Shown here one piece after another: positions 1-7,535 of a DNA stretch of 7,633 nucleotides (positions within the stretch are counted from its first letter, which is position 1; every line of letters starts with the position of its first letter). The stretch is from Silvanigrellales bacterium (lineage in GTDB: Bacteria > Bdellovibrionota_B > Oligoflexia > Silvanigrellales > Silvanigrellaceae), in assembly GCA_028285285.1 (NCBI GenBank), contig JANQPW010000102.1, forward strand, positions 1 through 7,633, in the 5' to 3' direction. Made by a program: the position numbers and the translations under genes. Under the pieces are notes generated by a model, which was given only the letters and a program-made list of their open reading frames with translations, did not search any database and was not told the DNA's origin.

Positions 1-1
1 T

Positions 2-985
2 CCTCTCTCTGAACTTGAACAGTCTGCCGACAGAGGTTTGGCGCAGTTCCTCCGCACGACACTTTCAGCCCGAGGGCTTGAATCTCGCTTCGTGAAAACT
101 TCCCTGGGAGATCTCCACTACTACGACTCTGATCCGGAAAGCACTCGTCCTCCCTTGGTGTTGCAGCATGGCATTGGCTCCAGCGGCCAGAGCTTTGCAC
201 TGATTGGAGAGGTTGTGAAGCAGCGGCGGCGGGTCATTCTTCCCGATCTCTTCACTTTCTGTGGCTTCAGCCGCTCCCGTCGTCCTCATTTGGCTTTTGC
301 CGATCATCTCCAGTCTCTTCAAGAGCTCGTGGAGTCTTTGGGTGTGTCGTCGATAGACTACTGTGGTTTGAGCCTCGGAGGGTGGTTGGGCCTGGCATGG
401 GCGAGCCAAGAGAGCCATCCCATCGACAAACTCTTGCTCCTGAATCCGGCTGGTCTCCGATTTGATTCCATCAATCTTCGCAACCGTCTCCTCACTATGA
501 ACTGGCACAAGTTTCAGGCGGCCTACCCCGGGATTCTCTATGCACCACCCTACAATGGCGTGGCTGGCCTTTCCCCGTTGGTGCGCCGCTCCGTCTACCG
601 CCTGCTCAAAGAAGATGCGGTCAGAGACTTCTTGCACGGGGTGACACCTTCGGACTTTGTCGATCGCCGACTCCAGGAGGTGAGCTGCGCTGTTCGTGTT
701 CTTTGGGGAGATCGTGATAGCTTTCTTTCGAAACGCATTCCACACTTTTTGGCGGAAAATCTCCCCCAAGTGCAGGCGCTTTATGTGGAGGATTGTGCCC
801 ATATTTTGTGCCTTGAGGCACCGGTTAACGTGGTGAATCATATGGATGAGTTTTTTCATTTGGGTCTCAACCGCAAGGCTCTGGAGTTTCAGGTGCTCGA
901 GCACCTTTTCAAATGCTTTCCCGAACGAGATGTGGTTTCCAACCGCGATCGGGAGGAGGCCCCGAGGCGAGGGAGTCGTGTTTGA
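2..985 (+). CDS. alpha/beta hydrolase (5' end outside the window)
   Basis: A serine hydrolase of the alpha/beta-hydrolase fold; the substrate cannot be told from sequence. The frame has no stop back to the window edge. The first internal start, TTG at 38, has an AGAGG only one base upstream, too close to act as a ribosome site, so I treat the gene as 5'-partial. Numbering from that TTG, I see the oxyanion-loop motif LQHGIG (42-47), a DLFTFCGFSRS stretch (70-80) matching the family's D-x-x-G-x-G-x-S region, the nucleophile elbow GLSLGG with Ser112, a WGDRD motif giving the acid Asp227, and CAHILCLEAP with His255. Spacing is typical of the MhpC/BphD-like branch, with a lid region at about 140-205. 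A tail of some 40 residues after the fold is rich in Arg and Glu and looks non-conserved. There is no signal peptide in the visible part, so it is probably cytoplasmic unless the missing N-terminus says otherwise. Its stop overlaps the next start (TGATG), suggesting coupling. Confidence 0.88.
   Translation, partial: PLSELEQSADRGLAQFLRTTLSARGLESRFVKTSLGDLHYYDSDPESTRPPLVLQHGIGSSGQSFALIGEVVKQRRRVILPDLFTFCGFSRSRRPHLAFADHLQSLQELVESLGVSSIDYCGLSLGGWLGLAWASQESHPIDKLLLLNPAGLRFDSINLRNRLLTMNWHKFQAAYPGILYAPPYNGVAGLSPLVRRSVYRLLKEDAVRDFLHGVTPSDFVDRRLQEVSCAVRVLWGDRDSFLSKRIPHFLAENLPQVQALYVEDCAHILCLEAPVNVVNHMDEFFHLGLNRKALEFQVLEHLFKCFPERDVVSNRDREEAPRRGSRV
971..975 (+). promoter_or_regulatory. ribosome binding site for the TrpC-like gene
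   Basis: GGGAG lies nine bases before ATG 985, inside the end of the hydrolase gene. It supports the 985 start over the longer in-frame reading from 913. The purine-rich run at 951-959 (GGGAGGAGG) is stronger but too far away for direct use. Confidence 0.45.
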
Positions 986-1686
986 TGGAGGGGTTTGAGA
1001 ATCAATTTCGCAGGGCCCTCGCTCAAGGAGTGCAGCCCACGGGGTTTTCAGAGGGCGATCTTTCCAGCCTTCGGAGCCTGAGGCAGCATGTTGACTTTTG
1101 GGGAGAGTTTCTCAGGAGAAACCCTGAAAGAGACCTCGGAGAGTGGATCCAGAACCCCCTTCATCACCAGCCAGCTCACACGCAGCTGCCCAAAGTTGTT
1201 TTGAGCCCAACGGAGATCGATTGTTCTGAGCTCAAGAAAAGTGATGGGGAGAAGCAGGACTTTTGGGTTTTGTTGCTTCCCGATGCAGGCTCGGTGGAGA
1301 GCCTGGTTTTGGCAGCTGTGTGGTCATGGGATGCGGTTCTGATCGCGGTTCGGGGCAGTGATCCCGGTCACGTGCAACACCTCACCGAATGGGGTCGTGA
1401 GCTGCGTCTCAGTGTGATCTGGTGGGTGGAGTCGCACAACGATTTGAACGCCGTTTTGACAACCGACGCTCCTTATGTGGCGGTCTCAGTGGGGGAAGAG
1501 AAGGGTCTCAACTCCTCGAGGGGAGGGTTCTGCTCAAAGCCGCTCGACCTTTCAACAGCTCGTTCGTTGAAAAAAAGCATTCCGGCAAACTGTCGTGTTC
1601 TCTGTCTTTGCGCCGTTGAATCAGAACCTTTTTTTGTGCGTTTGGCTCAACTCGGCTTTGATGCTTTTGTGGATGTTTCCGAATGA
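985..1686 (+). CDS. TrpC-like TIM-barrel protein, probable pseudoenzyme
   Basis: A 233-residue protein with no signal peptide. I chose ATG 985 over the in-frame 913 start because it sits in a TGATG overlap and has GGGAG at 971-975, nine bases upstream. Residues 95-233 align by eye, almost without gaps, with the C-terminal half of indole-3-glycerol-phosphate synthase: WDAVLIAV (115-122) for GADAVLLIV, LRLSVIWWVESHNDL (140-154) for the LGLDVLVEVHDEAEL region, DAPYVAVS (161-168) for GAPLIGIN, DLS...SIP (188-200), and RLAQLGFDAFV (219-229) for RLAEAGVDAVLV. The family's catalytic and phosphate-binding residues are absent: the Lys of KDF is Leu98, the Glu of VEVH is Trp147, the Asn of GINNR is Ser168, SES is Cys-Leu-Cys (207-209), and the final GE is Val-Ser (231-232). 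The N-terminal 70 residues show no KRASPS motif and do not align. It is therefore unlikely to make tryptophan precursor. The fold assignment is inference from pattern matching, and the role is unknown. It overlaps the next gene by ATGA. Confidence 0.8.
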   Translation: MEGFENQFRRALAQGVQPTGFSEGDLSSLRSLRQHVDFWGEFLRRNPERDLGEWIQNPLHHQPAHTQLPKVVLSPTEIDCSELKKSDGEKQDFWVLLLPDAGSVESLVLAAVWSWDAVLIAVRGSDPGHVQHLTEWGRELRLSVIWWVESHNDLNAVLTTDAPYVAVSVGEEKGLNSSRGGFCSKPLDLSTARSLKKSIPANCRVLCLCAVESEPFFVRLAQLGFDAFVDVSE

Positions 1687-3143
1687 AAAGAGCTTTTGCA
1701 CTGCTGCTCCTTTGCGGGCTCCAGGGTGCCGTTTCGTGTGTTGCGTTTTTTCGTGAAGATCCTCTGATTTGGGTCAACACCCCTTCGCTGCCTGAGAAAG
1801 GCGGCTTTGCCACTTTCAAGTACCATAAAGATTTTGATGCTTTGGAGCTTGAGGAGGGCGGCGAAACCTATGAAACACCCTCGGTCATTCAAATTGAACC
1901 TGAAGAGTCGCTGCTGTTCACCAGTTACGACAAGAACATGAAACGAGTGGAGGAGCATCAGGTGGAGTGCCCCGTCACGTTCCAACCCTTGATCGACAGC
2001 GCTTATCTGCTCACTAGCGGCCCGCTGGGAACAATTCCCTACTCGATCAGCGTGGTTGTCGATTGGCTCAGTGGAGGGTTTCATGGGTGTGAAGATGTTC
2101 AGCTTCCTCAAACTGAAGAGGAAGCTGCCGTGTGCGAGTCTGTTCTGGTGGTATTTTCCCCTCGAGTTTTGAGAGAAAAGCGGGAGTCTCTCGCAGACAC
2201 ATTGCTGCTGGAGCTGAAAAAGCGCTTGCCCTTCTGCTTTGAATTGGACTTTTCAAACCCCGTCGCTTTTGAGGGCACAGGTGAGCTCTTTGTCGCGCAC
2301 TACATCAACTCTCAAAGGCTTGCTGTTCAGTCGGGCACTGAGTGGTCTCAGCTCCCACTCGTGGCGCGCAAGCGTGTTGCTCACGACTTTGAGGCAAACT
2401 ATGTGCTGAAGGTTGATGCGACTTCAGCTCAGGGAACGGTAAAATGGACGGTGGTGAGCTTGGTGGAGGGAAGGGTGCTGGCCACAGACTGGACAGACTT
2501 TGCTTCGGAGTCTCTTTTGGAGTCTTCCCTTGCTCCCAAACAAGCCTTCACAGAGCTTTTGCTCCTTGCGCCCAACTCTTTTAGCTTTCGTCCGGTCGGG
2601 GGAAGCCCTCTTGGAACAAGTGACGATGTGAAAGTCTTTGAACGGCTTGAACCAACGACTTTCCGTTCCACAGCGCTCAGTTTTGGGAGCATTGTGCACA
2701 GCGACACCGTTCCGGAATGGAGTGTGCAAAGCTATTTGAGCCCTCGGCTGCACCTTCGCAACAACAACTTCCGATTTTCTCCCGATGCAGAAGCCTACAC
2801 GCTGGAGACTTTGGCAGGAGTCCTGGATTGGAACACAGGATACTACATGCCTTATGGAGTGCTTTCTGCGTCGGTGGGTTTGGGTCTGGGTCGAGTGGAG
2901 TCGCGTTTTTCTGGCTCAAGGCGCAGCTATTTTGGAGCTTTGGGCTCTCTCGGGGTGCTCTTCCGCTCCGATATCTCGCGCTTCTTTTTCACAGAGATCT
3001 TTGCAGAAACCACTATTTTTCCATCCAACGTTCAGGTGTTTCCAGGCGAGACGGCTCGGGGTGTTCTGGTCTTTGGCGGGGGTATTGGTTTCCACCTCGG
3101 GTATGGTGCTGCCTCGACCCTTCCGAGTCTGTTCTTCGACTGA
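1683..3143 (+). CDS. exported lipoprotein-like protein with beta-barrel-like C-terminus
   Basis: I do not recognise the family. The 486-residue protein starts at ATG 1683 in an ATGA overlap with the previous stop. No good Shine-Dalgarno precedes it, so translation probably depends on coupling. The N-terminus is a classic export signal (MKRAFALLLLCGLQ), and AVSC at 16-19 is an acceptable though not ideal lipobox with Cys19 as the lipidated residue. Residues 114-136 (PLGTIPYS...DWLSGGFHGC) resemble the proline/Asp/Thr-Gly-Gly pattern seen in many small surface lipoproteins. Residues 150-300 alternate helix and strand (VCESVLVVFS, then an amphipathic helix 163-182, then strands such as NYVLKVDA, TVKWTVVSLVEGRVL), vaguely like a TolB-N or CsgG-type soluble domain. 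From about 345 to the end there are alternating hydrophobic and aromatic strands separated by Gly/Ser/Asn turns, ending LFFD, which suggests a membrane or membrane-facing beta structure. The fold calls are inference. It lies directly upstream of the secreted mannosidase, so an envelope role is plausible. Confidence 0.82.
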   Translation: MKRAFALLLLCGLQGAVSCVAFFREDPLIWVNTPSLPEKGGFATFKYHKDFDALELEEGGETYETPSVIQIEPEESLLFTSYDKNMKRVEEHQVECPVTFQPLIDSAYLLTSGPLGTIPYSISVVVDWLSGGFHGCEDVQLPQTEEEAAVCESVLVVFSPRVLREKRESLADTLLLELKKRLPFCFELDFSNPVAFEGTGELFVAHYINSQRLAVQSGTEWSQLPLVARKRVAHDFEANYVLKVDATSAQGTVKWTVVSLVEGRVLATDWTDFASESLLESSLAPKQAFTELLLLAPNSFSFRPVGGSPLGTSDDVKVFERLEPTTFRSTALSFGSIVHSDTVPEWSVQSYLSPRLHLRNNNFRFSPDAEAYTLETLAGVLDWNTGYYMPYGVLSASVGLGLGRVESRFSGSRRSYFGALGSLGVLFRSDISRFFFTEIFAETTIFPSNVQVFPGETARGVLVFGGGIGFHLGYGAASTLPSLFFD

Positions 3144-3213
3144 CGCAGCGTCATGTGGCCTCGCGCTTTGCCCTGTGATAGGTCTCAGGAGACTGATTCT
3201 CTAGGGGTTCGGT
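3144..3213. other. only intergenic gap of the cluster (70 bases)
   Basis: This is the sole non-overlapping junction. A short imperfect inverted repeat (GTCTC at 3182-3186 and GAGAC at 3189-3193) would leave a four-base loop and a stem of about four pairs. It is not followed by a T run and so is not a convincing terminator. I see no clear -35/-10 pair; TTGCCC at 3168-3173 has no good partner. The gap could hold a weak internal promoter, but the sequence does not show it. Confidence 0.4.
3203..3207 (+). promoter_or_regulatory. ribosome binding site of the GH38 gene
   Basis: AGGGG ends six bases before GTG 3214, a good spacing, and favours that start. The alternative ATG at 3223 would sit 15 bases away, but has its own GGGG at 3218-3221, one base upstream and so badly placed. 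The two starts differ by only three residues, both in front of the signal peptide. Confidence 0.45.
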
Positions 3214-6200
3214 GTGTGGGGCATGAAAAACTGGTGGCTTGTTCTGTTTGTGCTTTGGTGCGGAGGCCATAGCATTGCGACCGTTGGGAAGGCATCCGGA
3301 CCGAACGAGAAGGTTCGCCCCATTCTCAACATGGTGGGCTACTCTCATTTAGACACTCAGTGGCTGTGGACCTATCAAAAGACCCTGGCAGATTTTCTTC
3401 CTCGCACCGTTCAAGACACCCTGCCTCACTTCAAAGAGTTTCCGAACTACCGTTTCAACTTCACCGGATCTTTTCGTTACAGGCTCTTGCAGAACCATTT
3501 TCCTCAGCTCTTTTCAGAGGTGAGGAGTGCCGTTCACAGGGGTCGGTGGGTGCTCGCCGGTTCGTCGGTTGACGAAGCCGATTTGCTGATTCCCAGCCCG
3601 GAGTCTTTGATTCGGCAGGTGCTCTATGGTCGCCTTTACTTTAGTGAGGAGTTTGGACAAGGAACAGCAGGAACAGATTTTCTTGCCCCCGACGCTTTTG
3701 GATTTCCGGCGCACCTTCCCACAACCCTCAGCCATGCTGGTGTTTCAGGGTTTTCAACCCAAAAGCTTTCGTGGGGGTTGAGCATTCCAAAGCCTTTTGA
3801 TGTGGGTGTTTGGAAGGGCCCCGATGGCTCTCAAATGCTCTCGGTGTTTTCTCCAGGAGCTTACACGAGTGAAGTAAAAATTCCGCCACACCTCAACGAA
3901 AGGTGGAAGAGCCGGCTCTTTCGTTTTGCGGACCGTTACCTTTTTCCTTTTGACTTTCGCTATTTTGGCGTGGGCGATCAGGGAGGAAGCCCCAGCCGCC
4001 AGAGCATAGCGAATGTTTTGCAAAGCCACGGCCATGAAAACAACTCTTGGCGTGTGCGCAGCAGCCGATCGGATCAGTTTTTTGAAGATGCCCGGCATGC
4101 CACACAAAATCTTCCCACGTATCAGGGTCAACTTCTCCTCACAGAGCATTCAGCTGGCACACTCACGTCAAACGCTTGGTCAAAAAAGTGGAACAGAGCG
4201 GTGGAGGACCTGGGGTTTGCCGCCGAAGTGGCTGCGGCAATGGCTCAGAGTTTGAGTGTGTCTCCGTATCCCACACAACACTTGAGGCGCGCTTGGGAAC
4301 TCATTCTTGCCTCACAAATGCATGACATTCTTCCAGGAACAAGCATTCCCAGTGCGTACCTCCATTCACACAACGATCAATTCTTGGCACTGACACTTTT
4401 CTCTCAGAGCCTTGAGGCCAGTGTGGGGGCGGTTGCGCAGAGTCTTCCGCAAAGCTCAGAGCATCGGCTGTTGGTTCTCAACACGCTTCCCATCGCTAGG
4501 AGAGAATTCGCTCGTTTTCCCCGAAGTGAAATTGAGGGAGCATCTTCTTTTTGTTTGCACAATGCAGCGGGGGAGGCCCTTCGGCACCAAGTTTTGACCG
4601 GCCATCAATACGCAGCAGACGAGGTTTGGTTTGAGGTGGAGGTGCCTCCTCTCTCACTGGTGGAAGTTGTTGTTTTGCGAGGGACCAGTTGCTCTCAGCA
4701 GAACATTGAGCTGGGGCGCAGCACCTCGCGTGAGGGACAAAATCTCACTCTGAAGTGGCAGTCTGAAGTGGAGTGGCTCCCTTTTTGGGGAGCAGAGCCG
4801 CTTTTGAGTGAGTCGCCGCGGTTCTCGCTGCATCATGAACACCCCAGCACATACCCTGCTTGGAATATGGACTGGAATGATCGGCGTCGACCCCCCATGC
4901 GATGGGCCGGATCGTCGCGAAGAGACGCAGATTGGGTGGGCCCTTTGGTGCAAGGAGCCCTTCTGCAACATGAGCTGGGCGCCTCAAGGGTGGTGGAGCG
5001 GGTTTTGTTACGGCCGGATCTGCAGGCGGTGGTTTTGGACCATTGGGTGTTGTGGCGATCCGCACACAAGAGTCTCAAGCTCAACTTTCAATTTCCTTCT
5101 GCTGCCGATCGTGTCTTTGCAGGAGGAGGCATTGGCTTCCTGGACACACCCGTGAACTCTCGCAAGCTCTATGAGTTCCCGTTTCACAGGTGGATACAGG
5201 CTCATATGCCGAAAAAGGGGTCTCCTGGTGTGAGCATAGTGAACAATGAGAAATATGGCTTCGATCGCCCCTCAGCCAATGCCGTGCGACTCACCGCTCT
5301 CTACTCGCCAAAGACGGTGCGCGGCGGAAAGCACTACCACAGCACTCAAGACTTTGGCAGGCACCACATGGCCACTGCAGTTATGGCGCGTGGCCTCGCG
5401 GATTCAGTGGCCGAGCGCTTGGCGAAACCCCTGCTTGTGTTTTCCCAGAAGACGGCCGCTGATGAGGTCTTGGCTCGTCGGACTTCTTCAATGCCTTCCG
5501 CAATGGGCTCCGTTTCCTTTTGGAAAGGAGAGCTGCCCGACTCCTTAGAACTTCAGGCTTTGAAGCTCAAGGAAAGGCAGAGCGAGGGTTCCAAGGGTGA
5601 GTTTGTTGTGCGGCTCCGCAACCGGCGCGAAACGCCCGTGAGCCTTGTGTTGAGCGAGTTGTTTCGGGCCCGAGAGGTCACGACTGTTGTGCGCTGCGAT
5701 GGGCAGGAGCGAGCACTTGATCAATCTCCACAGGCAGAAAAAGGCAGTTGGGAGAGGGAGTCGCTTGCGCTGCTCCCTTTTGGGTTGGCAACGCTCTGCG
5801 TGAGTGTGCGGGGTGTTTCCCCCACGGGAATAGAGGAAGAGGTGCGAGGGGCTCGCTTGGTCAGGGGTGGGGAAAGTCTGGCGAGTCAGCTGGGATCAGC
5901 CCAACTCTGTGCTTTTCGGAGCGGTTGCTTCCGAAAGCAGGAGTGGAAAAATGCTTGGAATCACACGAGCGTTTGGCCCCGTTGGGATCTGCTGCGCGAA
6001 AATCCTGACATGCGGGGTTTGGAGGTTTCTCACGATCCGTTGGCCTTGCCCAAGAACCCCCAGCAGAAGAAATGGCTTGAGATGGCCCTTGTGGCTGAAA
6101 CGGAAACAGAGGGCGTTTTTGAATTTTTCGATGCGGAGGGAAAACCTCTTTCTCGTCGGAGTGGGCCTCTTGTGACACTCTCCGCTTGGCACGGACTTCT

Positions 6201-7080
6201 CGCGAAAACCGACGAAAGAGTTTGGGATTGGAATGCTGAAGTGGATGGAGTGAGCCCTGGATATGCCAGAAGACATAAATTGCTCTGGCTGGGAGAGTCG
6301 CGGCTCGTGAGGGAGAAAGGAGAAGAAGCTCTTTGGCAGCATCCCAGCGCATTGCCTGATGAAGTTGACCCCTACCACCGGAGCTTTGTTCAGTCTTTGA
6401 CCGTGGCTGTTCCCAAGGGGGCCGTGAGCCTGCGGTTTCGGAGTCACTTTCCCTCGGGTTCTGGGCTGTACCTATTGGGCGCTCGGTGGAGAGATCGGGA
6501 ATTGCCGCGGCTGATCTCTGAAGAAGCGGGTGTTTCTTTGTTGAACCATGGCGAGTTGATCCACTCTTCAAATCGCCACGTGTTTCAAAGAGAGGCCTTT
6601 GCCAGTGACGTGCCGCAGGGTCTTCGTTCGCGTTTGATTTCACCAGATGGCAGCGCAGCGAAACCTCCCTCTCTTTGCCATGTGGATGAAGTCGCCACCC
6701 AAAGTGAGCCAGAGTCTCTTCGCGTGGGGCCAGCATCTCGATTTGAGGTTGAGATTCAAAAAAAGATGCCGAAAAAAAGCTCTCCCAGCCCACCACCTCT
6801 CTGCGCCCGCTTTTCAAAACCCGTCAAACAGATTCAGGCATGGAGTGCTCCCTGTCGGGTCTCTCAGGGGCTTGGTGGCTTTGGCAGTCGTTTTTTTGGT
6901 GTGGTGAGGTACACGACCGCTCAGGGTCAGCGGCACTTCACGAACGTGGATGGCTTTGGCTTGCCCTCAGGCTCAGAAAAAATTCTTGAAGTGAAGGCCA
7001 ATGAAGGAATCGAAGAAGTTTGTTTCTTTGCGACCAATGAAAAAGATGGGTTCAACCTTCAGGGGGTATGGGGTCAATGA
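3214..7080 (+). CDS. secreted glycoside hydrolase family 38 alpha-mannosidase, C-terminally extended
   Basis: Expected to hydrolyse terminal alpha-linked mannose with retention of configuration, using a bound divalent metal. Numbering from GTG 3214 (the alternative ATG 3223 gives 1285 residues): signal peptide about 4-22 (KNWWLVLFVLW...HSIA), so periplasmic or extracellular. The catalytic domain starts at about 37, with GYSHLDTQWLWT giving metal ligands His45 and Asp47. RGRWVLAGSSVDEADLLIPSP (109-129) and the RQVLYGRLYF segment follow. PDAFGFPAHLP places the nucleophile at Asp160. GVGDQGGSPS (252-261) and TEHSAGTLTS (310-319) are family motifs, and SQMHDILPGTSIP (368-379) gives metal ligand His370. 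The helical middle domain spans about 326-400; beta domains begin near LLVLNTLP (about 420) and include KYGFDRPSANAVRL and GKHYHSTQDFG (about 678-715). About 415 residues after 870 are unassigned beta-rich sequence, making it longer than the roughly 850-1050 residues usual for the family. All key residues are intact. The gene overlaps the next by ATGA. Confidence 0.95.
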   Translation: MWGMKNWWLVLFVLWCGGHSIATVGKASGPNEKVRPILNMVGYSHLDTQWLWTYQKTLADFLPRTVQDTLPHFKEFPNYRFNFTGSFRYRLLQNHFPQLFSEVRSAVHRGRWVLAGSSVDEADLLIPSPESLIRQVLYGRLYFSEEFGQGTAGTDFLAPDAFGFPAHLPTTLSHAGVSGFSTQKLSWGLSIPKPFDVGVWKGPDGSQMLSVFSPGAYTSEVKIPPHLNERWKSRLFRFADRYLFPFDFRYFGVGDQGGSPSRQSIANVLQSHGHENNSWRVRSSRSDQFFEDARHATQNLPTYQGQLLLTEHSAGTLTSNAWSKKWNRAVEDLGFAAEVAAAMAQSLSVSPYPTQHLRRAWELILASQMHDILPGTSIPSAYLHSHNDQFLALTLFSQSLEASVGAVAQSLPQSSEHRLLVLNTLPIARREFARFPRSEIEGASSFCLHNAAGEALRHQVLTGHQYAADEVWFEVEVPPLSLVEVVVLRGTSCSQQNIELGRSTSREGQNLTLKWQSEVEWLPFWGAEPLLSESPRFSLHHEHPSTYPAWNMDWNDRRRPPMRWAGSSRRDADWVGPLVQGALLQHELGASRVVERVLLRPDLQAVVLDHWVLWRSAHKSLKLNFQFPSAADRVFAGGGIGFLDTPVNSRKLYEFPFHRWIQAHMPKKGSPGVSIVNNEKYGFDRPSANAVRLTALYSPKTVRGGKHYHSTQDFGRHHMATAVMARGLADSVAERLAKPLLVFSQKTAADEVLARRTSSMPSAMGSVSFWKGELPDSLELQALKLKERQSEGSKGEFVVRLRNRRETPVSLVLSELFRAREVTTVVRCDGQERALDQSPQAEKGSWERESLALLPFGLATLCVSVRGVSPTGIEEEVRGARLVRGGESLASQLGSAQLCAFRSGCFRKQEWKNAWNHTSVWPRWDLLRENPDMRGLEVSHDPLALPKNPQQKKWLEMALVAETETEGVFEFFDAEGKPLSRRSGPLVTLSAWHGLLAKTDERVWDWNAEVDGVSPGYARRHKLLWLGESRLVREKGEEALWQHPSALPDEVDPYHRSFVQSLTVAVPKGAVSLRFRSHFPSGSGLYLLGARWRDRELPRLISEEAGVSLLNHGELIHSSNRHVFQREAFASDVPQGLRSRLISPDGSAAKPPSLCHVDEVATQSEPESLRVGPASRFEVEIQKKMPKKSSPSPPPLCARFSKPVKQIQAWSAPCRVSQGLGGFGSRFFGVVRYTTAQGQRHFTNVDGFGLPSGSEKILEVKANEGIEEVCFFATNEKDGFNLQGVWGQ

Positions 7081-7535
7081 AGTGTGGAGTTGCTTTAGCG
7101 GTGGTGGTGACGGCAAGCGTCGCTTGGGGGCATGCGCCACAAACCCTCGAGGTGCGAGCGGTCTCTGGTGAAAAGGGTGATCGCTTGATTCTGCTTTCTC
7201 ATCATCTCAGTCTGTGTGCAGGGTTTGTGCCAGATGGTGAAGTGGGCCAACGCTCTTTGGCGAGGAAGAAGAATTGGACGAGAAGATGTCTGGTGCTCTT
7301 CTCGCGGGAGATTTCCTCACGTCTTCACACAGCTGGCAAAAAGCTTGCGACTGAATGGGTGGGGTCTGAGTGCGGGGCTCCCGCTTCTCCTCAACCTGTC
7401 GAGTGTCGCCACACCTTCCGTGTGAACGTCGCATTCGATGTGCTGGAACTGGAACTTGCAGCCGATCCGGTCTTTCCTGTTTCGCTCGTTCACGCCTCCG
7501 TTGAAAAGTCTGGGGTGGCTCATGGCAGCGACTAG
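7077..7535 (+). CDS. small exported protein with four mature cysteines
   Basis: I do not recognise the family with confidence. I chose ATG 7077, which overlaps the mannosidase stop as ATGA and has GGGG at 7070-7073, three bases upstream. The in-frame ATG at 7068 has its purine run only one base away. The product is 152 residues. MKCGVALAVVVTASVAWG (1-18) is a signal peptide with likely cleavage before or just after HA at 19-20, so it is periplasmic or surface-exposed. The mature part has Cys at 47, 71, 99 and 110, enough for two disulfides, a basic stretch (RSLARKKNWTRR, 59-70), and a strand-rich end (TFRVNVAFDVLELELA, 113-128). An exported start of this kind followed by a membrane protein recalls the ectodomain of HupE/UreJ-type proteins, but I see no decisive motif. 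The end overlaps the next gene by 14 bases. Confidence 0.75.
   Translation: MKCGVALAVVVTASVAWGHAPQTLEVRAVSGEKGDRLILLSHHLSLCAGFVPDGEVGQRSLARKKNWTRRCLVLFSREISSRLHTAGKKLATEWVGSECGAPASPQPVECRHTFRVNVAFDVLELELAADPVFPVSLVHASVEKSGVAHGSD

Noticed and set aside
65..904. 279-residue open frame on the minus strand
   Set aside because: It lies opposite the hydrolase gene, whose catalytic motifs are intact. The translation shows no recognisable domain and looks like a mirror of plus-strand codon bias.
913..984. Longer N-terminus for the TrpC-like gene from 913
   Set aside because: It would overlap the hydrolase gene by over 70 bases, and the extra 24 residues are Arg/Gly-rich without any conserved feel. 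The TGATG start at 985 has a suitable ribosome site.
3182..3193. Inverted repeat GTCTC/GAGAC as a terminator or operator
   Set aside because: The two-base centre forces a four-pair stem, no T run follows, and no second copy is seen nearby.
3168..3200. Promoter before the mannosidase (TTGCCC with GATTCT)
   Set aside because: The spacing is about 21 bases and the -10 match is poor.
2717..3204. Overlapping plus-strand frames inside the lipoprotein-like gene
   Set aside because: They are out-of-frame readings of a gene with a good start, signal peptide and consistent composition; neither has a domain signature.
5861..6817. 318-residue open frame on the minus strand
   Set aside because: It is antisense to the continuous mannosidase frame, with low-complexity Arg/Ser/Pro-rich sequence and no domain signal.
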